64,000 bases of DNA from Rhizomucor pusillus (GCA_900175165.2 FWWN02000620.1:2275-66274), one strand, 5' to 3'; shown: positions 1-12,309, numbered from the stretch's first letter. Numbers and translations: made by a program. Notes: generated from the sequence alone by a model not told the origin.

Positions 1-1225
1 TTTGTCGAATCACCAACAGCGACAGACATTATTGCTTGTTTGGAGCAGTTATGAAGCTTTCATTGACCTGAATGAGCCGGAAGCGAGTCAATAGCCACAG
101 AGAATCCAAGGGAACATCACAAACTTAACATCAACCGCAAAATATTATGTCTGGGTTCATATCTTAGTACTTTTCATTGCTTTGGTTGAATAGGAAAGGA
201 AAGGTAGTGCCTCCTTCGCAGTCAGCAGCGTCCAACAGCCGCTGTTGCAAAAGTGAAGGATTCTATACCGTATGCCGAAATACGTCGTAAGAGCGGTGCA
301 AACCCATCGAACAATTGCAGTCTCTAAGCGTTTGCAGTTGAAATCTTTTCGGGAAAGAAGGTAAGTACTGTTGGTAGCCCAATCCTTCACGCCCAAGAAA
401 CCTTTGGGAATGATTGATTGCTTGAAGAATAACAAAGCACGAATACTTTAAACTCGAAGTCAAAATGATACGAACGGTTCAGCCCAGAATGAAGTATCTT
501 AGTACAGATGCATTCATACTCTCATCGCTTTTTATTGCTCGAAGTCATTATTATTTATTACTTGATCGTAGAAGCACGAAGCTAGATCGAACATCCAAAC
601 GCAAACAACTTTTCGGGAATCCTTATAATTGATGCCAAGGATGCAAGAGAAATGACTTAATCTGATATCGATTCATATAATAGAAATCTGTCACCTATGG
701 AATAGAAAAGTATCCGTTGTATCCTATCTTCCTAATCAATTTCCAGCGAACGGATAAATTGTTTGGAGTCCTCACAAACCCGAGAGGCTCACCGAGTTAT
801 TTCTTTCAGATTCTGAAGTTGAGGAATGGATGAATAATAATAATAATAATATAAACAAACATGTCGTGTAGTCATTCTATTTGCACGACATCTCTGGAGC
901 CTATCATACTCTTGAATAGCTTCTGGATAGTTTACTACATTGATACAGCGTCGACGCTCAACACGAAAGCAAAGGCATACATATCAATGGAAGCTAATGT
1001 TTACGGGCCGAAAACTCATTGTATTTGTATCATTTCCACGTTATCTGCAATCATTTCCTTCCTTAGCCATATATACTTTTCCCACCAGCCATACTTCCCC
1101 TTTTAGATTGACACCCACTCTGACTGGGGGTGGTGCAGAGCGGTGTGAGGGATGGTGCAAATAGATGAGCCCAAAAATTTAACTGCGGTCGTAAGAGTGC
1201 ATTAAAATCCTTTCCGCCTTTCGAT
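1..1225. other. Intergenic, no gene recognised
   Basis: No open frame here shows a recognisable domain or a convincing exon chain on either strand. The one clear low-complexity feature is an (AAT)n microsatellite at about 832-850. Confidence 0.5.
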
Positions 1226-2206
1226 ATGTTGAAAAGGAGGCGGCGGCAGCTAGAAGAGCAAACTTTACATGTTGACAGTGATGACCAAGGACCCAGAAAG
1301 AGGCAGAATACGGTTCTGGACGTTACCGCAAGACCTAATCTTTCGGATGCATCGTCTGTAGCTACGAATACCGTAACGCCATCAATCGAAAACTCCAGAA
1401 TTGACACACCCCGTGGTCGACGCCGGAACGATGCTGACAATGCCGCAAGTTCATCTCAGCTACAGCAATTCCAAGTAAAGCGAAACGGTACTTGCGAAAG
1501 CATTTAAGGAACAGCACCATGATCTTTAGAGCTGACTGGTCAGCACGTCGTATAGGTTCGCAAAGCAGACGCGGTGTGAGAACTCGGCAGGAATTGGTAT
1601 GGGAACCACTTTCCGAGCGTCAGCGACTCATGATCCGTAAACTACTCCAGAATACATACAAGTATGTTTGGACTTATTAGTATGCAATGCGATAACTGAA
1701 ATGGGATGTAGTCACACTGTCACGCAGCATGGCTCTGCCTTAGGGGACGCAGCACAAGATAATGAAATGAAAAGAGCCCTTCAAAATCTAATGAAGGCTT
1801 TGGATAAGCGAATGCAACGAACACTGTTACCCAAAGTATCACGCGAATTCTTGTTTGATCCGGAAGTCCTGGAAAACAAAGTTGTATGTTAAGTGCCCAG
1901 TATAAGAAACGGCAAAATCTCATAATTGCTTCTAAGTCTGAGCTCGAGAAACAAATGGAAGAAGAGCTGGAAGAAATCGAAGAACTCGAGAGAAGCCTGG
2001 CGAAAGCAGAGCAGACGAACGAACGTCAGAAAATGGAGCTGAAACGATTGCAGGAAAGAACAAGACGAGATCAACGAAATGTAGTGGAGATGGAAAAGTC
2101 CTTATATGTTAGTTTGGCATCAACATTACTGGGCCGCGCGGCACATATTAACGGCTTTGATATAGGAAAAATGGCCTTTGCTGCAAATGCCTCCCGATTC
2201 CAATGA
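1226..2206 (+). CDS. Coiled-coil protein resembling kinetochore subunit CENP-Q/Okp1 (possible frameshift)
   Basis: A multi-exon gene. Exon 1 (ATG 1226 to about 1474) encodes a basic, Ser/Thr-rich N-terminus. A likely intron at 1475-1590 and another at 1662-1711 (GTATGT..TAG) lead to a segment beginning ELVWEPLSERQRL. The C-terminal half is strongly helical: 'LDKRMQRTLLPK', 'FDPEVLENK', then a Glu/Lys-rich coiled coil (about 1900-2100) and a short globular tail. The order LLP-x-n-F(D)-x-E-L followed by a coiled coil resembles CENP-Q, which bridges centromeric chromatin and microtubule-binding kinetochore proteins in the COMA/CCAN complex; this identification is by eye only. Around 1880-1886 the frame shifts by one base with no normal-sized intron. 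Either this is a frameshift or sequence error, or a 65-bp intron (1836-1900, GTATCA..CAG) is removed and the FDPEVLENK stretch is non-coding. The next gene, ASF1, follows on the same strand. Confidence 0.4.
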
Positions 2207-2412
2207 CTATGTTCGAAGCTTGCTTCTTTACCCAAGCTCGCGTTTCACATAATCTACCATTCATACTTTGTAAATACCACCTGCATATAATCTCATTATT
2301 ATTAATACACTCCACGGTGAATGCGCGAGCGAGGCGCGTCTTTTTCAGGTGCCGAATACTTTCTTAAGTACGTTCGCGTCGTCTGACCCTCTTTGCTTGT
2401 ATTTTCTCCCAA

Positions 2413-3211
2413 ATGTCTGCGATCAACATTCTAAATGTCAACGTCTTGGAGAATCCAGCACCGTTCCTGAATCCATTCCAGTTTGAAATTACCTTTGAGT
2501 GTAACTCTGAACTTAAGGATGGTGAGTATAATAATTAAACAGCAGATCAAGGACCTGCATTATTGAATAATACACACGCCAGATCTGGAATGGCGTATGA
2601 TTTACGTCGGTTCGGCCGAGAATCAGGAATACGATCAAGTATTGGACTCTATCCTCGTTGGACCCATCCCCATTGGCCTCAACAAATTTGTTTTTACAGC
2701 AAGTACCCTTGACCGATTCCTTATTGTATTGATGTTTTTGACAGGTTGTATATTGTAGGCACCAGCACCCAAGGTTGAACTCTTATCTGAAAGCGATATT
2801 TTGGACGTCTCTGTGGTACTTTTGAGTTGTCTCTATCGTGATAAGGAGTTCGTGCGTGTCGGATATTACGTCCACAATGAATACATGGATGAGGAACTGC
2901 GCGAGAATCCGCCAGCCTCCGTGCAGGTCGACAAGTTGCAACGCAGCATTCTCGCCGATAAACCTAAAGTAACGAGGTACGACCCACTCCTAATAGAAGT
3001 TATGAAGACCGAAGCAGTCCTAAAACAATGCAGGTACACTATTGATTGGACTAACCCTCAAAATGACCCATTGTTGCAAGAGGCTGCCGCATTAGAGCAA
3101 CATGATAATGAGGTATGGATGATCATTAATTATTTTAGATTTATTATTGTCCTAGTGATTAACGCAACGCCTACAGAACATGATGGTCCAATAATAAGTA
3201 TTGATGGTTAA
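2413..3211 (+). CDS. ASF1: Histone chaperone ASF1
   Basis: Anti-silencing function 1 binds the H3-H4 dimer and hands it to CAF-1 or HIR during replication-coupled and replication-independent nucleosome assembly. Exon 1 starts [20 protein letters not shown] (2413-2521), matching the family N-terminus. Exon 2 (2583 to about 2700) carries [12 protein letters not shown] and the [16 protein letters not shown] strand. Exon 3 (2766-2976) carries [18 protein letters not shown] and ENPP. Exon 4 begins at 3034 with YTIDW, a conserved end of the immunoglobulin-like core. Introns are GT..AG (2522-2582, about 2701-2765, 2977-3033). The acidic tail of yeast Asf1 is nearly absent: after the core only about 25-45 residues follow. 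A possible last intron (GTATGG..CTAG) would stop translation near 3165 rather than 3211. It is tandem to the CENP-Q-like gene and convergent with the next one. Confidence 0.93.
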
Positions 3212-3270
3212 CATGAATCTGTCGTTTTATACATTTACAAAGTTAATACAAAGGGAATGATATACCAAAT

Positions 3271-3853
3271 TTACTCGTTACCAGGAGCTCCATTTAAAAT
3301 ACTGATAATGGTGGCGAGGATGAGCACAATGAAAAAACGGATCCATCGACGCATTACGGTAAAAAGATTAAGGTGGCCCTTTTGGGACACCCTGCATCTG
3401 ACCAGCGCTGATTCGTGATACGCACACGTCAGTGGATATAGGGCGCATGCAGCGAATTCCATTTCCTGTTCATCGTTGAGGGTGGGTGTGATGTGATATC
3501 TCAAGTATAGCTGCAGCGTGTAATCTCGTGAAGGCCGGGGTAGTTGCAACAAGTTTGCCTCTGTGAGAGCAGCAGCTGGAGGAATTGTTTCGTTCTTAAG
3601 AGACATCTCGTTCTTATGCACGGCAATTGCATACGGCGTAGTTCCTGAGAGTTACTTTACATTTCCTCTGCGTTTTTCTGTCTTCGTCTTTCTGTGAGTA
3701 CTCAGTCAATCTGGTGTTCGACGAGATGGTACCTTTAAAATTTGATGCATCAGAACCCGTTTTATGGAAGGTCAAACGCTGATAACGGGTTTTGTCCGTC
3801 GAATGGACTGGTCCAGAAAAGACGGAGTGTAAGGTGCTTGAATGCGATGTCAT
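3271..3853 (-). CDS. Small hypothetical protein with C-terminal membrane segment
   Basis: Two frames join cleanly if a 43-bp intron (3613-3655, GTAACT..AAG) is removed. ATG at 3853 opens a polar Ser/Thr/Lys-rich exon. The second exon (3612-3271) encodes a stretch around 'PSRDYTLQLYLRYHITP', a Cys/Tyr-containing region, and one hydrophobic helix (FFIVLILATIISIL) just before the C-terminus, preceded by basic residues. That layout would suit a tail-anchored or single-pass membrane protein of about 180 residues. I do not recognise a family. It lies 60 bp from the 3' end of ASF1 in convergent orientation. The consistent codon sense of exon 2 favours a real gene, but the start and exon 1 are unsure. 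Confidence 0.35.
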
Positions 3854-5430
3854 GGGAAAATGTGAATAACAAGAGAAAGAGATTGGTCTGAATCATTTTT
3901 CACGGCAGCCAATTACGCAGAACAAAGTTGCAAATGCGAACATCGTTGACCTTCCTCCCTCCCCTGGGTTCATTTCTAACAAGTTGATTTATTTATCTCT
4001 ATCTGCAGAAAATGGTGGAGCAAAGACAGTCGGGACTTCCGGGATACAAGCCTTAATTCATAGATTGAACATTTTCAATCCTCATGCATTACATTCCATT
4101 TACTTATTCTTATATCGTACAACATGCTTCCACCGTAAAGGACGTACAGATTTAGCTATTCATTCAATTTAGTCCGTTTTTCACCCAAAGAGCTTGCTTT
4201 CATAACTCTGCCCCTGTCTACCTCGCTGCTGGTTGTCCGCTAGGTCTGGATATAGTGCATACAAATGCTGAATAACCATGAGATTTTCAAAGTCGACTTC
4301 TTCACAAAGATTGTTATCTATTCTACCTGCCAAACTGCGAAGTGAACATTACTTTTAGTCCCTATAATCTCCATCGAAGAGCAGAATGCGTATAGACTTT
4401 TTCGTATCCAATCAGTATAAAATGGATACCGCAGTATGATATCCACATGCTTTTTCCATTACTGCATGACTCGCCGATTATGAAGGACCCATCAATGATG
4501 ACGCTAGCCTGAAAGAAATTTGATATACTATGACAGGCATTGCACCATTTTTCTTTTTTTATGCATTTGGAGACTGTCAGCAACGTTTACATCAGGGCCA
4601 TGCTTGCCCATCTAAAGTACAATATTCTTCATACTCCATGCATACCGTTACTAAAAGGCTTTCTGTGCAACTGTACAATTCAACAATGTCAGCTCGGATG
4701 CATAAGCGTGCTGGTGCATATTTTTCCATAGAGAAGACTTCGATCAGATTGTACGTTTACGGACAAGCTCTATGTCAGGTTGTGGTACGAAACTTCGCAG
4801 ACGGGGCCTTCAGACGTAATGACTGCTGTGCATCACTGAAACCATATTACGTGAGAGCTTATGATCATGAGTACATAGACAAAATATATAAAAATGAAGC
4901 CTTTGTGCTTGTCGTCTTTTGTCTCTACTTCGTATTTCGTTGCATCCCGGTAAGCTTGTTATATTTTGCTAATTGGGATCACCGGCAACTCACGGGACTT
5001 GATTTAGCTGTCCCAGAGGTAGCCTCTGTCCTGGCCCTGGTGCATTTGCATACACGTTTTTGCTTTTACATTACTCATGCTTATTATTCACGGTGAGTGC
5101 TTCAATATCCAACGCCCAAGATTGAACATGCAATTCTAATCATCAGTTGGCCCTTTTTAGCCCAGGCTATATCATTTCATGCGAGCGTGGGAGCTCTTCT
5201 ACCACAGGCCGCCTTCGGGGTGTAAGCCCTGGTTTTCTTGAATCACTCTGAGTCTTCCTACCGTCCTTGTATATGACAAAGATACTTATTTGCCATTATA
5301 TCTTAGGTGCATAGGAGGTCCCCGTGAATTCGGGAATGTTTTTTGCGTGAACATCAGTGATTGCTCAGTTAAATACCAGCAATGTGCTAAAATCTTTATT
5401 TCTTCGATGTCCTTCTTTCTTATGTACGTC
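3854..5430. other. Intergenic, one unconfirmed 188-codon frame
   Basis: No recognised gene. A plus-strand ATG frame at 4530-5096 is long for this base composition, but it is rich in Cys, Tyr and Phe, shows no domain, and has no exon partners. I treat it as probably fortuitous. The segment between RECQ1 and ASF1 may be decayed repeat, given the dispersed repeat at its right edge. Confidence 0.35.
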
Positions 5431-5514
5431 GTTTCTTTCCTGTGCGTCTTATTTGCTCCTGATTGGCATTGCTATCTTTGTAGTTTAACTTTGTGAATTC
5501 TTTTATATTATAAA
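5431..5514 (+). repeat. Dispersed repeat, copy 1 (about 80 bp)
   Basis: The stretch shares long runs with 12132-12215 (same strand) and 26151-26218 (opposite strand). Shared blocks include TTATTTGCTCCT, GCTATCTTTG and AATTCTTTTATATTATAAA. Copy 1 ends about 30 bp beyond the RECQ1 stop codon. No coding capacity is evident. It could be a fragment of a non-autonomous transposable element. Confidence 0.6.
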
Positions 5515-5544
5515 GATCTAAGAGATGCCGAGAAGATACTACTG

Positions 5545-7999
5545 TTACTGCTGTTGTTTTTTTCTTCCAGTCTTATCATCCTTATCGTCATCTATATCGG
5601 ATACCACAGCCCTGGATCTCTTTTGGCCGCTTGTACTTGAAGAGCTTCGAGTACTCCGTATGAATTCGAGTTCCAATCTCACATGAGTTTTGCTTTTTAG
5701 GATCCCTGCCTTGGGGCCAGGTACAACATAACTTAGCAATTACTTAGTCATCATTCTGACATGTTGCAAGTGGCTCAAGACATACGAGATACTACTGTAA
5801 GGTGTAAAATGGAAGTCTTCGCCGAGATAGCCTTCGATGAGTAAGAAATTGATTATCCGTTCCAAATCCTAGAGTACAAGTGTCATTAAGCAAACGGTAT
5901 CCGCTGAAAGGTTTTCCTGAGGCATACCATATTCGAGAACCTTGTGTCAACAGGTATATTGACATCAGGGTCTTCTTTGATTGAAGCCACCTTGGCAGCA
6001 CTTAGTCCTTTTCCCCTCCAAAGTTGTATAAGTTTAAGCATGGTCACCCTTTCCCGCGCTTGTTTCAGAGCTTGACTTAGCAACACGACAGTTTTAACCT
6101 CCTTCGTAATATCATGTTTCACGAGCTCGTCTTCGTCTCTAACACAGTTGTCACATTTCCCGCATGGTGTATCTGGAGTTGTTTCGTTAACGAGCTTGTT
6201 CGCCCTGAACGTTGTAGCCGTGATCGATGCATCGCACATGAAATATTTCTCGAAAATTATCTTGCGACATGTGCTATAATTTTGTGCATATCGTATCATA
6301 TTATATACTGAATCTCATGTTAGCCGGCGCTGTTGAGCGGTTTGTGTATAAACCAAGTGATACTTGCAATTAGTACCACCCTGTACCTCGCCGACAATCA
6401 TGGCAGACATCCTTGCGGCTATTTGCGCAATATGAGTTAGATTTACCAGAGTACATGCTTCTTATATGCTCACTTACCATCTTGGCCCCGATAATAGAGT
6501 ATACACTCCGCTTCTTCTCCATCTCGACCTAAAAACGCATCAAATGGACGTTCAGAAAGATATTTCCTCCGCATTATTACCAGCACGCCCGCTTTCTTGG
6601 TAGTAATTTTCAATTGATTTTGACATGGTGTGATGGATTACATATCTTGTCCGCAAATGATTGATACCCATTCCAAAGGCGACGGTAGCTACGATGACTT
6701 GTATCTTGTTTTCACGCCATTGTGTATGTACGTAATCTTTTTCATCCTGCATCGAATACCCACAATTGCAAAAGTATTATTGCATGTGTCGTTCGAACTT
6801 CTTTTTGGTGTACGTACACTTTCCATATCAGCATGATACATAGCACACCTTATACGCCCGTGACTTTCGTTGTATAAACCTCGGCACACTGTCTCAGTGT
6901 CCTTCTTGGTAAGACAATAAATAATGCCGGATGAATCGGGATATCTCGCAAGAATCCAATTCGCCATATGTTTCAAATGTTCTTCCTGAGTATCCGGTTT
7001 TGGAAGCACCTTGTAAATAAGATTAGGTCCTACAGAGTTGCATAAAGTAAACAAAGGACTGTTGCTTTCATCATACTACTAGCAACCACTTACTGTATAA
7101 TGGAGCGCTGTACACGAGCGTGCCTCCGGGAAGCTGTGGCTTCTTCATTCCAAGGATATACATGACATCTTTCATAACAGACCAGGGGCAGGTTGCTGTC
7201 AGGGCCATTATGGGCACCTTTGGGAAAACAGTCTAGGCCATATATTAATTGAATTCAGTATACATCGCGGAACAGAGCCAAAACGTACCCTAAGCACGTT
7301 TAAAGCTTTGTAATCCGGTCGAAAGTCATGGCCTTGTTGAGAACAGCAATGTGCTTCGTCGATGACGATACGAACAAGCCGACCTTCTTCATAGGCCTGA
7401 GTAAGTTTTGACATAAATCTCTTAGATTTTGCAATCTTCTCCGGTGTAACGTATATCAACCGGAAATCCTTCCTGTCTTTTTCATGTCCCTTCCTAGGAG
7501 ACATACAGTCTTGAACTTCATTCACTTGTTCTTTGCTGCTTGTTGCTGTGAGACAAGCAGCCGATACATTTGCCTCCAACAGGTGATAGACTTGATCTTG
7601 AATAAGTGACACCAAAGGTGAAACAACGAGAGTGAATCCCTGCTCCAACAATGGCGGTAACTGATAGCACAAGGATTTGCCTCCTCCAGTTGGTAACACG
7701 ACAAATATATCTCGCTTGCGCTCCAATGCAGCATTCATTATAGGAAGTTGCAACGACCGAAACTCCCTTATACCCCAATGGTGCGCAGCCAATGATCGTA
7801 GCTCACTGGACCAACTAAAGTTCTCGGACGTATAATCAGGAGTATCGCCTTGATCAGTATCCGCGACTGCAATGCTTTGCTTCTCTAACAGGAACTCCTT
7901 CTCTAGCTGCAAGTTCTCTCTTTTCTCGAGAAGGATGTTGATCTGAACATCCAGTGCGTCAATCTCCCTGCCGATTTCCTCGAGCCTTTTGCTGTTCAT
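5545..7999 (-). CDS. RecQ-family 3'-5' DNA helicase, RECQ1 (RECQL) type
   Basis: ATP-dependent 3'-5' helicase acting in replication-fork repair and recombination. ATG at 7999 opens a coiled-coil N-terminus like that of human RECQL. Motif [14 protein letters not shown] and motif II DEAH lie in exon 1. After short introns follow MALTATCP, '[18 protein letters not shown]', YHADM, then [12 protein letters not shown] and [11 protein letters not shown] with the exon junction restoring GRDGEEAE. The zinc-binding module (CDNC near 6140) and the winged helix ([31 protein letters not shown]) match RECQ1 in order and spacing. The last exon (5739-5545) carries GPKAGILKS and ends in a charged Ser/Lys tail. 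One oddity: the aromatic-rich loop after DEAH reads CCSQQGHDF, with Gln where the family has Trp (codon 7334-7336). The gene is otherwise complete, and RECQ1 is rare among well-studied Ascomycota. Confidence 0.92.
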
Positions 8000-8720
8000 T
8001 AAATGGAGATTTGGAAAAAGAATAGTTTATTTCGCTATTCTGAGCAAGCGGCCTAAAACCTCGCTTCTGGCATGGTGCTGTAAATTAGAATATTTGCACA
8101 CAGAGGGATGCATGGCAAGGCGAAAGATAGTCTATATTCAAACCTTATTCGGATGACATAATACGAATAACTTACCCAAAGGTATCCTGGTGCCCGGGCA
8201 GGGACCGCCGCTCACCCCGTCCAGGGTGGACGGTATGATATCCTTTTTTAAATAGTATCTTTTAAACGCTAAGAAAAAAAAAAAGGAGGACGACAGAAGC
8301 CAGGAACAAAAAACGCGGACAACCAAGCGAAACAAATCTGGGAGGGCACACTGAAATAAGCAGACGTTGATGAATGAGCGTTACTTTTAAATCCATCATT
8401 TTTCTAAAGGTTGCCTTACTAAATGATAACCAGTGGAGCCCCAAACGGTAAGCCTTTCAAGAACAGGGATCCTTTTATATTTTTCACGGATGATTGACGA
8501 CGTTTCCAAACACGACTCCAACACAAAGAATGAACAGCCCAATACAGGTACTTATTCCCTTAAGAGCTTGTAGAAGTCTGTGGCAGGTGATAAACTAGAG
8601 ATGCTCATTTTAAATAGACAATGAAAACATCGTAAGCATAACCAACGTACGAGGTTTAAATACGAAATGATCATAGCGTGCTTCGTGAATCTTCTCAACT
8701 ATATGTACTTCCTATTGATT
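8000..8720. other. Intergenic upstream of RECQ1, with a short perfect hairpin
   Basis: No gene recognised. At 8217-8233 a 7-bp perfect inverted repeat (CCGTCCA, 3-nt loop, TGGACGG) sits in a GC-rich patch within AT-rich DNA, about 218 bp upstream of the RECQ1 start codon. Function unknown. Confidence 0.4.
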
Positions 8721-9604
8721 AATATGAGTTCCAAACCCATTCTTCCATTTCATGATAAGACATGGAGACTATTCTCGCAGGATATGATACATATTTCCCA
8801 GGAGTTGAAGTCTATAATTGACCTATTTGAGACTACATTCTTGCAAAATGACTACAAAGAAAATGATACAGTATGGAACAGGTACCTTGCCATAATGATT
8901 CGGGCTGCATCTAGGTTAGCGAGGATTATGATGTATACTTATTAACAGAGATTGAATGACCACAGTGCACTGGATGCAAAAAACTTGTCCGTAACTGAAA
9001 GTTCCTTCTAAAGAATATAGATGTTGACAAATGAGAGTCATTTGTTTGTCAAGTGGTTTATACCAAACGACAGCAAACCCCTCAGTTTAAAAGAGTATAA
9101 ATTAGTTCTCCAGCATTTAGCCGTGATGAATATATGCAACCGTGGAGGCATTGCAACTGCCGTCGACACAGTGTGCTTGTTAAGACAGACGAAGTGCTGG
9201 TATGCTGCCTTATAGAAAGCAGCACCCATAGGCTTAGATGTACAACATTTACCTTAAGCAGTGATTTGGATCTATCCAAGTCCGTATTTTTTGGCATTGA
9301 GGGCGTGAAGATCAGCTGCATGATCGACAATTCGTCCGGTTCCCATATAGCATTTTTCGGACATTTGTTATCCTCAAACTTCGTTGGAAGAATAGAGTGT
9401 GCATGACAGATGGTCAAAATTCAGTTCCAGCTTGTTGTAATGTGCAAACGCAAACTTTTAAACTCCCAGAGTACTTTGCAGCTGTCGCATAACCGAGATA
9501 TTGCATCAGATGTCGCGCTTGCTCCAAATATTCAAGGACAATACCGGACTTCGTCTCGGAGTATCCTCTCTGAAGACATCTACCATATCATAGACTCATT
9601 TTAA
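8721..9604 (+). CDS. Possible unrecognised multi-exon gene
   Basis: Several adjacent plus-strand frames look as if they could be exons of one gene. An ATG at about 8721 opens MSSKPILPFHDKTWRLFSQ and a helical stretch to about 8935. A small exon may follow, giving ALDAKNLS after an acceptor at about 8965. Then come 9021-9190 (VKWFIPND, LVLQHLAVMN) and a beta-rich stretch 9185-9405 (VLVCCLIESSTHRL, SKSVFFGIEGVKISCMIDN). Frame changes fall near plausible GT and AG sites, but I could not settle the exon chain. I see no catalytic motif. It lies just upstream of, and parallel to, the homeobox gene. Confidence 0.25.
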
Positions 9605-9837
9605 CAGTAAGTCACAGGAAGGCAATCACGAGAAAGAGGGTAACCTTTCAAGTCAAGGTCACGCTTCCCCTGGTGTAACCAGAAGTCGAAATTGATGAAA
9701 TGGCGGTATCCAGGAGGAAGCTGCTGACCGCCACCTTCTCGTTCTTTATGACCACAGTGTCCCCATAGTCATTCCTTAACCCAACATTGAACTCTATACA
9801 TTCCTTTAAACTCCTTTAGAATACTTGCCCTTTTATC

Positions 9838-11204
9838 ATGAGTCTTGCTAGTCCCTCAAGTCCCTCACCACTTGCATCCGCCAAACAAAATCCTACTCCA
9901 TCCCAACCGAAGAAAAGAACCCGTGTAACTCCCTCGCAACTCAGCGTTCTCGAGGAGACCTTTGCCATCAGTGCTACACCGGATAGCAAGATGCGCAAGC
10001 AGCTGGCACAAAGACTGCAAATGCCCGAAAGGTCCATTCAAATTTGGTTTCAGAACAGACGTGCCAAAGTCAAGATGCTGCAAAAACGAGCTTTGATGCG
10101 TGAAGAACAAGAAGCAGCTAAGGCTAGGTGGTGTGCCGAAGCGACAGCTTATCCTCATGCGCCTTACTGGTATCCTCGGCGCTCTCAACCTGTCAAAGTG
10201 CCTATACAGCGTGCCTGGAGTACAGACACGAGTTCCACTGCAACTCCATTTTCTCAGCAACGTGCACCACCACCGCACCTTTTCGCGGCTTATACCACAC
10301 CTCCCATTCCATTTTTTCCCGCCGCCTCTAACCCATCCGTGTCTTTCGCAAACGTAACAGAGGCTTCCTCTTCAACTCTTCAGGGACACGCTTTGAATGA
10401 CGACTCAGAACCATTCCATACTTTTCCTCAACAAACAACCATCTCTCCGTCTCCCGCACCTTTCCAAAATACAACGACTTGCATCTCAGGAACCGTGCAA
10501 CAACCTCATTTAGGTAAAACAGAGATATATTACCGTTCATACTCATGATCGTAACAAGACGTACAATAGAAAACAACGCAGTCTCGGCACTGCAGAATCA
10601 AACGTCTCTCCTAGACATACAACTAGGCACCTCCTCATCTTCCGGCCTAGTCACTGCTGGCACATTGACAATCGGTACTTGGCACAGAATGAAAATCACA
10701 CAGCAGGATCTCCTGTGCTACTATCATTTGGCCGACCGTACTTTTGAATGGCATATTAGGGATGACGATTATCATTTCAAGATGGTGATATCGTTCGATG
10801 CTGTGGCCTCCATAGAGATTGTTAGCGTAGACAATATGTCCGGCGATATTCACATTGACTTAACGGAACCACCTCTTTTCTTTATGGAGAATAGCAACAG
10901 TACTTGGATCCAATGCAGCGATTTTACCGAAGGAATGCAGGCATCCTGCGTACTGCGCCATTCTATACGTGGATTGGCGAACGACTTAAGACAGGAGCTA
11001 CTCGCTGTCGCCAGCGCCGATGAAGGCCTCTGCCAGATCACAACTTTTGCTATGGGATCGGTTGACTTTGGTCTTGCCACTGCTCCGCCTTCCGCTACGA
11101 CGTTTGACCACAATGCTCTTATCGCTGATCAGCCTTGGAGACATCAGAGCTTGCCGCTGGGCGCTGAACATTTCAACTGGACACAGCAACAATCACCAAT
11201 TTGA
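9838..11204 (+). CDS. Homeodomain transcription factor with a Phx1-like C-terminal domain
   Basis: ATG at 9838 begins a Ser/Pro-rich leader. Residues about 25-85 form a homeodomain: KKRTRVTPSQLSVLEE, then the recognition helix IQIWFQNRRAKVKM, so DNA binding is expected. A long Pro/Ser/Thr-rich linker follows. A 68-bp intron (10514-10581, GTAAAA..CAG) joins it in frame to a second conserved block: GTLTIGTWHRMKI, DLLCYYHLADRTFEWHI, then strands up to SIEIV. A similar 'IGTW...DL.CYY...F.W.I' block follows the homeodomain in fungal regulators such as fission-yeast Phx1, as I recall it. Without splicing, the two halves would look like separate genes. The protein is about 430 residues. Target genes cannot be told from the sequence. 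Confidence 0.82.
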
Positions 11205-12131
11205 AATTATCCATTCATTATCATCCGCATTCTTCCTCACCGTTTTGCTGCTTGCATTTTTTATCTTATTTTCTTTTGCCATGAAGCAAATTTCACAGCT
11301 CTTCCATCCCAACTTTAGACATCGAGCTTTATCATTATCTATAAAAGACGCTCCATATCAATAGTGTTCGCCTCATTGGACTGCAACTCCTGTATTCTAT
11401 AAAGAGTCTACAATGTATCTTCAGTCTTAAGCGCTGCAAGCATGTTTCCCTCTCACTTCGGTCTAGAATAAACACTGTTCGCTTCAACGGTTTACAACTC
11501 GCTCGCTTCGCGAGTTCGCCAAATCTAAACTTCCGTATTTCAACTCGGAAAAGTTACCGTCGTTCAAGACGAAAATAGTAGTTGCATGTAGAATAGAACC
11601 GATCCGATGATATATTCTCTCACTTGGTGGTAGACAATACCACGCCTATTGCAATAGATTGTGTATTGTGCGACTAAGTTATCAATAGCCATACGTATGA
11701 ACTAAAAGGCCTATACATTATGCTAAACTCCTCTATAATTTCTGAAGAATCTTGCTGCAGAAGTATTCTCTGTTAGGACTCTTTGGAGCAATGGTGGTGA
11801 TTGAGGTCCAGGTAAAGTATCACTTTTCCATCTCCACAGCTCGAAAGGCAAGCTTGATTCCTTTTGCTATCTGAAGATTGTTCTAAGAGCCACAGAAGAG
11901 GGTGGTACTGGGGGCCGATCCTCCTTTCATCTAAAAAAGTACATATGCATATAATTCTATATGTCGGATTCGCTTATAGAGAATGGAGGTCGGCTTCTCA
12001 TGAGGGCGCTCGCTTGTTTCTAATATTAATGGCTATAGGTTTGGTCTTATGAAAGTGGAACGTGAAAGCATATATGCCATTAATGCGACCTCTACCGTAA
12101 GTGCGTTTGAGTGGTCCTTTTTTGTTCGACT
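11205..12131. other. Intergenic, no gene recognised
   Basis: No convincing frame. Two imperfect direct repeats (GTTCGCcTCA..CAACTC at about 11368 and 11476) and a GC-rich hairpin-like patch around 11500-11515 are the only structure seen. Confidence 0.4.
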
Positions 12132-12215
12132 TCTTTTCTCTTGTTCATCTTATTTGCTCCTAATTGTATTGTTATCTTTGCAATTTTAACCTTGTCAATT
12201 CTTTTATATTATAAA
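12132..12215 (+). repeat. Dispersed repeat, copy 2 (about 80 bp)
   Basis: Closely similar to 5431-5514: both share TTATTTGCTCCT, TATCTTTG and AATTCTTTTATATTATAAA at matching spacing. It ends about 145 bp before the DPB2 start codon, so it lies in or next to that promoter. Confidence 0.6.
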
Positions 12216-12309
12216 TTCCAGTTGAATGGCACTTACTCTTAACTTTCATGGTTTTCTTAAGGCTGTCAACTGAAGATCAACATGCTGTCCGATGTGACTC
12301 CGGCGCGCG

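Noticed and set aside
4530..5096. 188-codon ATG frame
   Set aside because: No domain, Cys/Tyr/Phe-rich composition and no flanking exons; kept only as a note in the intergenic entry.
10545..11204. A separate gene downstream of the homeobox frame
   Set aside because: A consensus 68-bp intron joins it in frame to the homeodomain exon, and the block normally follows a homeodomain in fungal regulators.
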